Source: Cyprinodon diabolis (lineage: Eukaryota > Chordata > Actinopteri > Cyprinodontiformes > Cyprinodontidae). Taken from it: DNA of 64,000 nucleotides. Of the stretch, positions 24,301 to 35,052 are shown piece after piece. Both the position numbers and the translations under genes were made by a program. The first letter of the stretch is position 1; every line of letters starts with the position of its first letter. Under the pieces are notes generated by a model, which saw nothing but the letters and a program-made list of their open reading frames with translations, made no database searches and was not told the origin of the DNA. The stretch lies in the NCBI GenBank assembly GCA_030533445.1, contig CM060081.1, positions 31,074,111 to 31,138,110 on the forward strand, written 5' to 3'.

Positions 24301-25871
24301 CCTAACGGGTTCGGGCGGGTGCGGGTTGGTAAAACTCGACCCGTGCAGGACTCTACCTGGGACATCAGTCTGTTTAGCAACAGCTAGTGGGGACTTCTTC
24401 TGCACAGGAATGCTACAGGCTGCTTTCCTGCACATGCTGCCACTCTCTGGTGAATTCCAGTACTGCACATTTTACTCTGATCAGCTCAGAAGCGAGATCC
24501 GGGGCTCTTGGGGAACATCCGGGGCTGCAGCCCAAGTAGCCACCCCCTAGATCCGCCACTGCTATCAGGGATGTTTCCAAACAACATAATCAGGTTACTA
24601 TTATAAGACCTTTATTTAGACATGAGAGAGAACTAAGTATCTATGTGATACAGTGCTTAGCCAGTAAACAATTTGAACTTTTTTTGAACTTTTGTTTTCA
24701 TCCAAAAACCTTTGTGAATTTCATAGGGATTTCTTATGATACATAACATAGAATTTTCCATGATTGCCCTAAACTCCCTAAACCCCCCAAAAAAGCCAGT
24801 GCAAACTCGCACATAAACAAACCAACGGGCTCATAAAAGCTGTGGCAGGCTGTGTAGAAACAAAGCTGTTCTGTGAATGACTAAAAGGTTTTCTAGAGCA
24901 CATTAAAGAGCAAACAAACATCATGAAGACAAGAGAAGACAAAAGAAAGGCGAGTATAAAGAAGAGTTAGGTTAAAATTTGTATCCCAACAGTATTTAAA
25001 CTGATTGGAAGAATATGGGGCTTTTACAAACTTCCTTAGCAAAGGTCCTTTCACCTTAAGGGCTAGCTTTGCAGGGAGACGATTAAGTCAGAGAAGAAGC
25101 TCAGGTGTTAGAATCTGTGGTCAGAGTGACTATTAGCAGTGTTCTGCACAACTCTGGCCTTCATGGAGAAAAGGAAAGTTTAAGAAAACTAATGTTGATC
25201 TACCCCCATAAAATAGTCATGTTTGCAGTTGCATGTGGAAGAAGAAGAATGGTTAGATAGGAGCAAAATTACACTTAAATATCTTAAGGTTCTCAAAACA
25301 AGCGTTTGTGTGAAACTGAAAAAATATTGTCTTCCCAGATTTAGATTGCACAAGGCAGAATCTGGTGTGGATTACATCAGCTGATATGAGTTCTTCTAAT
25401 TAGAAACATTATGCTAAATCATACATGAAGCTGAGTGGTGAAAATGGATACATGTCTTACAATAGAGGGCTTCTGGCTGACTGAAAGCCAAGTAAAATCT
25501 ATAATGAAGAGGAAAAAGAAATGCTTGTAGTTGCCTTAAGATTTAACTTCACCCAATACCAAGGGTCTTGAGCTGTAGTGTTTGTTTCTTTCTTGCAGTT
25601 CTGCGGCTCGTCCGAGGAGGGGACCAGACGCGGTATGGGGGTAGACATCTCTCTCCTCAGCTGTCAGTATTTCCTGGCTCAGATCCTGGTCTCTGTGGCG
25701 ATGGGACCTCTGACCTCACTGGTGGGCGGGGCTCAGGGAGTGATGTACTTTTCAAGCCTGATGTCATTCGTGGGTTGCCTGTACTCCTCCCTCTGCGTGG
25801 TGTACCAGCTGCCCCCCCCTGAGGGTGAGCCCACCGAAAGCGAGACCCAGCCGTTATTAGCGCACATTTAA
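15364..25871 (+). CDS. slc45a1: slc45a1, proton-associated sugar transporter A, complete, 8 coding exons
   Basis: Exons: 15364-15784, 15862-15954, 16590-16814, 19292-20190, 20284-20437, 20526-20702, 20778-20983, 25599-25871; 2448 nt, 815 aa (human about 748). All introns are GT-AG and the frame is unbroken. The N-terminal tail has [17 protein letters not shown] (46-62) and a proline run. TM1 starts near residue 96 ([20 protein letters not shown]). The SLC45/sucrose-transporter signature [13 protein letters not shown] spans 152-164. The fourth exon (residues 247-546) encodes a long, Ser/Pro-rich cytoplasmic loop ending in GILKRPQSL. Later TM segments are conserved ([25 protein letters not shown]). 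The C terminus ends in a QPLLAHI-type tail. From family knowledge it is a major-facilitator transporter moving glucose or galactose with protons, mainly in neurons. The ATG at 15364 was chosen because upstream in-frame codons offer only GTG. Confidence 0.97.
17211..17310. repeat. Compound short repeat
   Basis: A 23-bp direct repeat (ATCTTTAACTTTCTTTACAG plus ATT) occurs at 17211-17233 and 17268-17290. Between the copies a 12-bp unit GACAAAGAATCT is in tandem. An imperfect inverted repeat (TTATATTTATTCTGACAAA with TTTGTCAGAATAAATGTAA) overlaps the right side. Confidence 0.8.
18150..18370 (+). repeat. Dispersed repeat fragment
   Basis: Contains GACTTGCCCAAGGACACAGT followed by GACTGACAGAGCGAGG. 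From memory this is a block found in many fish interspersed repeats. The ends are not defined. Confidence 0.45.
22955..23085. mobile_element. Short foldback element nested in the hAT composite
   Basis: CTCAATTCAAAATGTCTG pairs with CAGACATTTTGAATTGAG across a short loop. One flank carries the family's GAAACATCTTCAAACTTGG segment. It is related to the foldbacks at 11224-11988 and 50020-50652. Confidence 0.65.
23911..24355. mobile_element. Nested hAT-like element (445 bp) with perfect 8-bp target duplication
   Basis: Ends TAGAATCCTGCAACGGGTCG and CGACCCGTGCAGGACTCTA are imperfect inverted repeats. The 8-bp repeat CCTGGGAC lies at 23903-23910 and 24356-24363. Internal GGGTCGGGTTCGG-type repeats are abundant. 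It inserted into the larger hAT at 22514-24561 and so is younger. Confidence 0.85.
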
Positions 25872-26735
25872 CGACGCCTCTTCATTCACTTTACCTTTGC
25901 AAAAACAAAAACACACAACGGCGGTGTGCAAGTGCGTCTAACCTTATAGCCCTGATAGTGACAGACACGCTGCACATCGTGCCACACACTGTTTCAGCAC
26001 AGCTCCATAGATTTGCCACTAATCAGCAAAGCTCTCTCAGAGCCAGACAGACAGACATTGGCCACAACTCTAACAACCTTACACATGACCAGTGTGTTCA
26101 TACAGTGTGTGTGCCCATGCTTTTTTCTTACATTTCTGCAAAAGAATGTGACTTCTCTTTGAATGTGTGTGTGTGTGACTGAGCTGAACTCCGTCTGATT
26201 GTTCGCTGCATCATTTTTTTCCTGCTAGTTTGTGTGTTTGTCTTTAGGATAGCAGTGTGAATCACTTTGTGTAAGCTAACCACAGTTTTCCCCCCTTTTT
26301 CCTTCCTTTGATCAGTTGCCTAACATCTGCATGAGCTGTGCAGGGTGGTTCTTCAAAGCTTTTTGTTCAGTTTGTTTTTGCTAACAAGGCCAAAGGAATG
26401 TCTACCTGGCTGTTTCTCTGAGTTACAGTACTTGTACCACACCTTAGCAGAATTTCTTCCCCAAAAAGTGGAACCAGTGTTTGTTCAAACTGCTAAAATT
26501 TACATTAATCCAAGAGCTTTTACAGGAAAACGTATATAACATTCACTGGAATATGGAGTATAGTAGTGACTGAAGGTTTTGTGACTGAGAGTTTTTTTTT
26601 TTTACAAACCTCACTGCTTCAGTGTAGTTTGATCCTTTAGTCCAATTCTTCTGTAGTTTGATGAGTGTCAACATTTTAGTGTTTAAAGGAGTTTTGGTGT
26701 GAAATACATTACATCAAGTGTGCTCCTTGCAACAG
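25872..26735 (+). other. slc45a1: Region downstream of slc45a1, probable 3' UTR start
   Basis: Follows the TAA at 25869-25871 directly. No coding frame is recognised, and no confident polyadenylation signal can be assigned. An AATAAA at about 28000 lies in a repeat tail. Confidence 0.35.
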
Positions 26736-26739
26736 TCAT

Positions 26740-27130
26740 AAAGAGCATCAGAATCAAATTTATTTCCAAGTAGGTTTGCTCTTACAAGGGATTTTACTTG
26801 ATGTTGACGGTACTGACAAATAAGATAAACATACAGAATAGAGAATCTACTGTATAGCTATATGCAATATAAAACATACAATATACTATATAGGTCCTGA
26901 AAGGGGGAAGAAGAGAGGCAGTGTCAGTGTCACAGGGATCCCTGGGCCTTGTTAGTAAGGCTGGTAGCGGATGGGAAGAAACTGTTCTTGTGGCGTGAGG
27001 TTTTGGTCCTGATGGACCGCAGCCTCCTGCCAGAGGGAAATGTTTGAAATTGTTTGTGGCTGGGATGTGAGGGATCAGCCCTACACATCTGAGTCCTGGA
27101 GGCGTACAGGTCCTGGAGAGACGGAAAATT
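26740..27130 (-). mobile_element. LINE ORF2 C-terminal fragment, minus orientation
   Basis: The reverse complement reads FPSGRRLRSIRTKTSRHKNSFFPSA, in short blocks typical of the C-terminal tail of teleost non-LTR retrotransposon ORF2 proteins (L2/Rex1-type). An AT-rich tail follows. It is truncated and inactive. Confidence 0.6.
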
Positions 27131-27224
27131 TGCCTTGTGAAACAGTTTTCTGTTAAACTACATTAATGGCTTAGTTTTTTAGGGCAAAATGTGTGCAACA
27201 TTCACTCTTTGCCTGTGTGAAAAG

Positions 27225-27617
27225 TAGTGTTGAGCTGATGCCTTTTTTTTGGCCCCGATACCAATACCCAATACCTGGCTGTGCAGTATTGTTCGATAAC
27301 GATACCATACCGATACCATCTATTTGAAATCAATGTTTGTGTGTATATATGAAAAACTGCATACTACTTGGATGTAAAATAATTGGCTTTGTCAAGCTGC
27401 TTCTTACCTTTGTGAAGCCGGAAAAAGACTAATACAAAGTGAATCCAGTAGAACTTTTTATTGCCTACCTGGAATGGGTGACAATAGTTGAATAGACTTT
27501 TGGCTCTCAAAATGGCATTGGGGCTCTATTTGTTGATACTGGCAGATACCTATACCACCATTTTAGTGCTGGATCGGGGCCCTGCCCGATACTGGTATCG
27601 GTATTGGTGCAACAATA
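27225..27617. mobile_element. hAT-like MITE (393 bp), diverged
   Basis: TAGTGTTGAGCTGATGCC at the left pairs imperfectly with GGTATTGGTGCAACAATA at the right. Internal GATACC/GGTATC blocks are repeated. The flanking octamers GTGAAAAG and GAGAAGAG match at 6 of 8 positions, consistent with an old insertion. Confidence 0.6.
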
Positions 27618-27929
27618 GAGAAGAGATGTTTTTTTTTAAAGTCCTGAATATGTCTTTTTCAGACAGTGTACCCTTAAGTAAACTCTAGTTTGTTTTTGTA
27701 TAGCAAGCCAGCCAGCCCTTGTTGTATCTCTATGAAATTGATAACCTCTTTGCCCCCTTCGTTCAATAGTTCAAAACTAACCGCTTGTGCAGAAACCCTA
27801 AAAACTATTCATTGCCATTCCTAATCAAGCTCTGTCCTGGTGGTAATCAAGTATCTTTCTTGATGCTCAAAGCTCACTGTGCTTGATGAAAAACTCAAAC
27901 CTTGTCGCTGCCACCCGTAAACAAGCTCT

Positions 27930-28025
27930 GCACTAAAAGTCACTGTTTCTATTTTTAAAGTGCCTTGATACGAAATTTGTTGTGGATTGGTGCTTTTTAA
28001 ATAAACTGGACATGATTAAAGCCAG
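27930..28025 (+). repeat. SINE-like tail fragment with AATAAA
   Basis: AAGTGCCTTGATACGAAATT followed by TTGGTGCTTTTTAAATAAA resembles the GTGCCTTGA ... TTGGCGCTATATAAATAAA tail of the teleost repeat at 43735-44075. Confidence 0.5.
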
Positions 28026-29655
28026 TTAAACTGAAAATCAACGCAACCTGGGAGTGGTTGTCCAATTGTACAGTTGGTGTTCATAAATGCAGTGATGCAA
28101 CAAGACAGAAATGATTACTGGACTTCAGTCGCTAAGAACAGTAAATGAGGGTCCAAGGCTTCTGGACAGGACTGGTTTGTTTTAGGATGGTTTAGCACCG
28201 TGCCTTGAAACATTGGTAATTGACAGAATGGCTCAGCGTTTTTTTTTTTAAGTTCTTTAGAGGATGGTCCTGGCTCTTGATTGGGCTCATTAAACCCTTT
28301 TGATGCAAAGCAGTGACAACATTTGCTTACAGATTAACAAGTTAATGTACCAATAACTTTTTTTAAGCAAAGGTTTTGCTTCTATAATTAAATCAAAAAC
28401 TCAAAATGATGTCTTGAATAACATTTGTCTCCCAGCAAACAAAAAAGGTCATCATTACAAATGCTGCAGGGATCCTAAACATTGTCAATTAGGTTTTTTT
28501 GAGATTTCACTCAATTTAATCAACATTTATTATCTTTGTTATCTTCATTTTAAATTTTATAACATTCTAGACTCAAAGCAGATTGCCAGAACACTGAAGC
28601 AGTCAAGTTGCAGTCAGTCCTAAAACCTTTGGTCACAACTGTATGCTTTCCCATTTTCACTGTGCATTTTAGCAGAAAATACAAACATCTCTCCCAATCT
28701 AGTTTAAAATTAAGAATGGTTCACTATATATTGAGTCAATGCTCCAGCTAAAAAATGGAGTCATCAGACGACACACGCTACTTTACCAGAAACAGAGAAT
28801 AGAGTAGTGGGTCCTCGTTAAACCACGTCACAGATCTCTGAGCCGACAACGTACTCCTGGCCATTCCATTGTAATAATGACAGTGATTCTTGTCATTGTC
28901 AGGAAGAGGAGAAGTTGAAACTGGGGTGTGAAACCAAGCAAAACAGAGGAACGGCAAACAGAGAGAAGACTCATGTGGACTGTGGGACGGACGGCATTAA
29001 AAATACGACTATGGGGATTTGCAGAGCCAGCAGTGATTCCTCTTTGTCATCTTTAGGGTGCATGCTTTAAATAGTAGGCTTCTTCTCCACCGGGCTAAGA
29101 CCATCATTTCTGTAGAAAGAGAACCTCTCGGTTGTCTGCAAAGTTCTTCACTGGAAGTTGTTCATCCCCTTTAGATTTTGAATAACTCATCAATCTATCA
29201 AAAAACATTTCATCTATTGTTGAATCTGCTGTACCCATGCAAGCTATTCATGAATCAAAAACTATCGTAATGTAGAGCCTTTTATTTTGACGGCTCCACC
29301 GAGCTCCTCATTCTTGAGGCGCCTCTGCAGAATGTTAGTAATTGCCTACTATTAAAGCCTCCTGGACTGACCGGATGTCCAACCACGCTGACGTTTCTTA
29401 GGAAACAATAACTGTATGGATCTTACTGTTGCAGCTTGCTTGAAGAGGAAATCGGACACACTTTGTGTTATATGGTACCTCCTTACTGCTCAATATTAGC
29501 ATCAATGTAAAAGCTACTTTTATTCAGGGCTCAGTTTAAACTAAAATGATAATTTTTGCGACTTTTGACTCCTGTGTTGATTATTTTTGCACCATGAATC
29601 AATTCAAATGGTTAAACTATCATTCACTAGTGACATATTTGTAGCTTCAGTCCTC
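28026..29655. other. Non-coding, no feature recognised
   Basis: Short chance frames only. It may hold a distal slc45a1 3' UTR, but nothing in the sequence decides this. Confidence 0.35.
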
Positions 29656-29664
29656 TTTTATGAA

Positions 29665-30105
29665 TACCGTATTTTCCGGAGTATAAGCCGCTACTATTCC
29701 CCCACACTTTGAACCATACTGCTTTATACAAAGGTGTGGCTTTTCTGTGGATTTCTCCTAAGAGCCAGGGAGCGGAAATAAAAGTTTGAAATTGAAGGAG
29801 GGCCCAATTTTCATTTAGCACAGGCTCGCAGCAGGCAAGACAGAGAACAAATGTTCCAGATTCACACATTTGCCAAATTAAAGCAGTCAAACCAATGAAG
29901 AGACTGCGCAACTCAAGCAGAGCTGAAATAAAGAGCTAAAGAAGCCCAAACTTTTGTTAGCTCTTATTGCCGTAAGCCAACCAAGTAACAGGAGATGGTA
30001 TTCTTTGGCCCTGTAGGGGTGATATGTAGAGCTCTACCTAGTAGTTTGGTGGGGGACAGTTCAGTAGATATCAGTGGCTTTTAGTCAAGTGCAGCTCATA
30101 CACAC
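29665..30105 (+). repeat. Dispersed DNA-transposon-like repeat
   Basis: Starts ACCGTATTTTCCGGAGTATA and continues with AAGCCGCTAC, CCCACACTTTGAACC and GGTGTGGCTTTTCTGTGGA. I recognise this order from fish genomes. The right end is diverged and the boundary approximate. Confidence 0.5.
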
Positions 30106-30109
30106 TAAT

Positions 30110-30240
30110 TAAAAATAAAAGGAACACTCAATTAACATATCCTAAATCTGAATTAATTACTTTGTTCTGTATAAAGTTGAATGTGCTGGCATTCAAAATC
30201 ACACAAAAAAAAAATCTATGTAAATCAGATGTAATTACCA
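30110..30240 (+). repeat. Dispersed repeat fragment
   Basis: AAAAATAAAAGGAACACTCA followed by TACTTTGTTCTGTATAAAGT and TTGAATGTGCTGGCA. From memory this is a recurrent fish interspersed repeat. Only its 5' part is present. Confidence 0.5.
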
Positions 30241-31030
30241 GTGGAGGACTTGATCATACCCAACATGTTTGGTATCCACATTGTAGATCTGAGGTTTGTT
30301 TTATATTTTGAATTAGCCAGCTATCATGTAACACCTGCTGACATTTTTTCAGTAGTCATTGGGATCGTCTGCCACAAAAGGTGATGGCTGAAGAAGCGGA
30401 CAGCTCAGAGTGCCATTTCAGAGCAGTGTTAAGGAAGTTTTTAATACAACACTTCATCCAAAAGGCAACTCAACCAAGTGTTCAGACTATATTGCCAGGA
30501 TATAGACAATAAATGGTCCAAATTCTGCATTAGAAACCCTATAAACTGGTGTATTTAGATTTGCAAAGAAATTGGAATTCAGGCTTCAAACAGCAAAATC
30601 ATAATTCACAAATCCATTTTGGATAACTGATAAGTTTTAAATGCATCAACCCAACAAAAACATCTGGGTCTTTAACAGGCCTCTAGAGCTGGAGGATTTA
30701 GCCATTTCCCTACATGGGGTCAAGATGTTTCTATTTTCTACAGACTAATAGGTCCAGACTAGTTTTGAAGAGTCTGTATTTCACCATTTCTACTTTAAAT
30801 TCTTTTCTACACCACATGGGGGAGCCATAGAAGAGCAGCAAACCAGTGCATCATGTTCCATTACCAAGTGAGAAAAATTATCCCTGCTGCTTCTTGCCTC
30901 CATCCAAGTCAGCCATTTTCCATATTCAAGACACAAAATGGGTCAAGTGACATCACTTTTTATAAGTAGTAATTTCGGAAAAAGTCACCTACTAACAGAG
31001 ATAAAACAGACACTTAAGTAAAAAGACAAA

Positions 31031-31036
31031 TTTATT
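31031..31036 (-). terminator. ptma: Candidate polyadenylation signal of ptma
   Basis: AATAAA on the minus strand, about 800 bases downstream of the ptma stop codon. Confidence 0.4.
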
Positions 31037-31834
31037 TCTTACTCAGAATATACAAAGCAGTGGCTGAAGTAACCAAATGCCATTCTGGTTATGAAAAAGG
31101 CGATCTACACAGAAGTGGGCTACTCAACCATAACAAAACTCGTTGAAAATGCAAAAAAAAAAACAAGTATAAATGGTACAAACTTGCGTGGAATGCATAC
31201 AGAACAAATGACCAAAGCTTTAAGATTTAAGAGGGGTTAATTAACATTGCAAACTCCTGCCTCCACAGAATAAAATGGTTACACAATCAGTGGAGGTGCA
31301 AGAGAGCCCCTTTACTCATTTGCACCATCTGTTATGTCAAACAGGTCAGGCAGGAATTAAGTAGCAGCTTAACACAAAAATTGACACCTCAACTAATAAT
31401 GCCAACAACTGTCTATTATCCCCTGCTTAAAACTTATCTTTGGTCTTTTTTTTTAATGTATCTGAGAGGTCAAAAATGAGCCTTGAGGGTGAGCAGCTGC
31501 CTGTATGTATGAAACACCTGGTCAACACTTCCACAGAGATTGTGCTTCTAACATATACTGATGTGAAACGTCAGGAAATGAAAAAACTGATCTTATGGCG
31601 TGGCCCAACTTGAACAAGTAGGAAAAAAAAGTTCATTTCAAGACCAATAAATAACATTTCATAAAAAAGAAGTATGCAGGGCCACTACATTTCAAAAGAC
31701 TCCAGTGCAATGTGAAAACATGGGAGCAACCAAAAGGAAAATCTCTTTCGAAAAACATAGAAAGCACAAGCTCTACAAAATGTTGTTGACCAGGCTGGTA
31801 GGACAGTGCCGCAAACAAGTAGCAGGGTAAAGAC

Positions 31835-33270
31835 TTAAGCCTCCACATCTGCCTCTTTTGAATCTCCATTCTCCTCTGTCTTCTGCTTCTTTGTCTCAGT
31901 TTTGTCCTGAAAGGAAACAAAATCAATTAAATAGAGCCAGAGAAATCACCAGATTTGTCATTAATTCCAATTCAGCCTCACCTCCTCCTCTTCAGCTGTG
32001 CGCTTCACAGGCTGTGCATCAGTCTCCTCAGCAGGGGGCGTTGCCTCCTCTTTTTCTGCAAAGAGAGGGATGTCAAACCATAAATTGAGTCTTTACAACC
32101 TATATACAGGTAGCACTTAAGGGTGAACACTAATCGGAACTCTTGCATCAAGGGCAAAAAGGAATATTTCACTTGGAACCTGAGAGCATTCAAAATTTAA
32201 AAAGTGCAACATACCATCTCCATTCTTTTGCTCCTCCTCTGTAGTTTCTTCTTTTTTGTCACTGTGCTCAGCACCATTCTATAAAAAAAATTAAAGGGAA
32301 TTTAAAACGTGGATGAATTGATGAGCAAATAGTGTCATTTAGAAAAAGGGGAAGTGTATGGAGGTCTTGTTACCTCCCAGGAGGATTAACTAGGAAGCTG
32401 TGAGACACTAGAGGGGCAAATGGATGCGTCTAAAGGAGCTGTAACATCTGTGCCATTTCACAACCTAAACAAAGCTATAAAGTGGAAGGAGCAGCTGAGC
32501 AGGAGGGGGAGCGGGGCGTGCAGCGACACCTGCACACCGAGGGGCGCTAAGACAAAAGGCCACGCGGCGGCGGCAGACTCACTGTGCCATTGGCAGGTGC
32601 GTCCCCGCTCTCGTTCGTCTTCTCCTCCTCCGCTTCTACTTCTTTCTTCTCCTTCAGCTCCTACAAAATAAAAGCTCAGTTAGTATTCGCTAAAAAAAAG
32701 AAAAGAAAGTACACTCCATATACACATTGCTTCAACGCCATTAACGAAGCTGGTTTACAACACAAGACCGACGTGCTAAATAACTTTAGAAAAAGAGCGT
32801 TACAGTTCCCATGCCGCGCAATGTGAACGCGCTTCGGCTTCCCGCCCACAGCAGCTCCGCTTCACCAGCTGCATCATTTCAGCCGCTTTGTCTCCTCGAA
32901 GCGAAACATGTTAGCGCATTTTTTTAAACTAACAGGTAAAACCACGGTTTTTCCATAACCTCAAATCGACAACAGAACCCCCCCGTAGAGCACTGGCGTC
33001 GAAAAACTAATTTCCAGGCAATATTAATTTAGATAATCTACCTTTGGTTTAGTAGATTCACGTTGCCTCGACTTAAATCGAGCAATTTTCTCCCTAATTA
33101 TTCACTTATTAACCTTCTAAGCCAAATTCTGTTAAACTACTCAAAGCCAAACAGAAAGTTAGTTTAATCTTTTTAAACGTGATACCTCGAGGAAGAAATT
33201 CAAAGTAAATAAGACGCACCTTGGCTGTAACCTCTGTGGTGGCGGTTGTATCAACAGCTGTATCGGCCAT
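31835..33270 (-). CDS. ptma: ptma, prothymosin alpha, complete, 5 coding exons
   Basis: Exons: 33270-33220, 32660-32583, 32278-32215, 32055-31982, 31906-31835; 339 nt, 112 aa (human about 111). Frame and GT-AG sites are consistent throughout. The start MADTAVDTTATTEVTAK and next exon ELKEKKEVEAEEE match the conserved prothymosin/parathymosin N terminus. A split nuclear localisation signal is visible: Lys82-Arg83 and Lys95-Lys96-Gln97-Lys98, followed by TEENGD. The protein is Glu-rich and predicted to be disordered. Its longest acidic run is only five residues (86-90), whereas mammalian prothymosin has a long central Glu/Asp block. From family knowledge it is a nuclear histone-H1 chaperone with roles in proliferation and apoptosome control. 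Parathymosin is less likely, because the N terminus starts MADTAVDT and the tail has KKQKTEENGD. Confidence 0.9.
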
Positions 33271-33560
33271 GGCTAGTTTAAGTGGACTATTTTATATAAA
33301 TAGAATCCTTTTGAAATTCTCTCCGTATCGTTGTCTTCGTGTGCTTAGCTCCAAAGACACAGAGAGAAATGATGTCTTCCCCTCTCAGATTTTCTCTCGG
33401 TCTCGTTGAAAATCCACTCTCGTTGGACGCCACGGCTCGATCTCCAACTTGATTGGCTGAGGTCAACAATCGCGGGCATCGATTGGATGAATGTCATGTC
33501 AATCACAGATGTAACTCCCCCCTTCCGACTATCGCGTCACTGATTGGTCGATTGTTTTTA
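33271..33560 (-). promoter_or_regulatory. ptma: ptma promoter region with three CCAAT boxes
   Basis: On the minus strand CCAAT occurs at 33456-33452, 33486-33482 and 33547-33543. All three have the form CCAATC, within a CG-bearing region 180-280 bases upstream of the ATG. Such arrays are typical NF-Y sites in proliferation-linked genes. No TATA box is evident. Confidence 0.5.
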
Positions 33561-34205
33561 ACACGGTGTTGTATATTTTTTGACCTAACATTGCAAAAAT
33601 ATCTTTTTTTTATGTTTAAATGCAAACAATGGATTGAAATGTAAAGCTCCTGAACTCATGATAGTAAATATATATTCTACATCTCCGTTTTAAGTGTATA
33701 TTACTGAGGTAAGTATTTCCACCACATGGCCACAGGCAACATCTTTTGTCTAAGGTTTGTTCTGCAGAAATAAGGTGTCAAATTACACACAAAAACGGAA
33801 TAGTGTGACGTGTGAATAACTGGTGGCCACACCTCTTTTCCTTATTTAACTCTTCGAATCTGCACAAGATTAAGTGGCTTTATACTTTCTGCAAGAACAG
33901 ACCATTGCTCATCCAACACAAATAAGCAGAACTTTTACACCTCAATTCAGCAGCGTTTTGGATCAGCTGCAGCTCTCTGATGGACTTTTTAGGCAAACTT
34001 TAAGGACACTGTTGCAGTATCAGTTCTACTAAAGACAAATCCATGAATGAGTTTCCCTAGATCCTGCTTGGACATTAGTCATTTAATCCTTGAAATGTTC
34101 TTCAGGTGATAAAAGGCTGACTTAGTAACTGCCTTTATCTGCTTCTGAAGGTTCAGGTCTGAGTCCATCTTCAAAATATTGACTACGGTGAGAATGACTG
34201 CTCTC

Positions 34206-35044
34206 CAGTGTTGGGCACGTTACTTTGAAAAAGTAATTAGTTATAGTTACTAGTTACTTCTCCCAAAAAGTAACTGAGTTACTAACTGAGTTACTCCACA
34301 ATAAAAGTAACTAGTTACTAGTAAAAGTAACTATTGCGTTGCTTTTGCGTTTCTCGCCCCGGTAACCCTCACCACCCAGCCCCCACCTTCTCGCCGTGTG
34401 TTTCCAAAGCTAGCTGAATAGAGTGGATGACAAAGACAAGAACCTGCAGAGAGTTTAGCATTTATTGCAACTCAACGTAAAAAAACATCAGGGGGGAACG
34501 CCATGTGAAGTTTTTAAACAGGGCATTCAGATCCGGTGAAATTAATAACTGGGGATGTCTAATTCTGAAATCCTGTGTGTTTGGGTTGTTATAGATACTG
34601 CAACATCTATCTATCCATCTATCTATCTAGATGTATACTCTGCGTGTGACATAAAATATGGATCTCCATCCCTGCCACAAAGGCCATCATGACAAGGCGC
34701 GCACCTCTGGATGACCTAAAAAAATAATCTTTAATATCTCTTAAACAAAAGTAGCACAAACAATATTTTTTTTCTGCACAAATCTGTACTAACGTTGCAC
34801 TAACCATTCAGTCTATTTGCAGAGTTTTTTGACATGGGTGGGGTGTCAGCTTCACGCAGCTGGGCACGAGTCCTATCATGAAAAAAGGTTCATTGTGCGA
34901 CCTGAGTAACGCGCAGTAACGGGGTGTCTGCAATGGTAACTGCGTTATAGTTACAGTCAAATTAATTAGTTAGATTACTCGTTACTAAAACAAGGTAACG
35001 GCGTTAGCAACGCCGTTACTTCAACGCCGTTAGTCCCATCACTG
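34206..35044. mobile_element. hAT-like non-autonomous element (839 bp) with perfect 8-bp target duplication
   Basis: Begins CAGTGTTGGGCACGTTACTT and ends TTAGTCCCATCACTG. CTGCTCTC is duplicated at 34198-34205 and 35045-35052. The interior is full of AGTAACT / AGTTACT and CGTTAC motifs. A short ATCT simple repeat lies near 34605-34628. Confidence 0.85.
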
Positions 35045-35052
35045 CTGCTCTC

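Larger units (their letters stand above)
22514..24561. mobile_element. hAT-like composite transposon (2048 bp) with perfect 8-bp target duplication
   Basis: Ends are CAGGGGAGGATCTAGG and CCTAGATCCGCCACTG, with the 8-bp duplication CTATCAGG at 22506-22513 and 24562-24569. Inside are long inverted arms: about 22575-22845 pairs with about 23160-23510, sharing blocks such as AAATCCCGTTCTAATGTAAA. A short foldback lies between them and a second hAT at 23911-24355. No transposase is seen, so it is non-autonomous. Confidence 0.85.
20984..25598. other. slc45a1 intron 7, transposon-rich
   Basis: A 4.6-kb intron, much larger than the neighbouring introns of about 75-95 bp. Nearly half is the hAT composite at 22514-24561. 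A further repeat fragment lies at 21160-21300, with the CACCACCGTGCTTCA block seen in other fish repeats. Confidence 0.6.
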
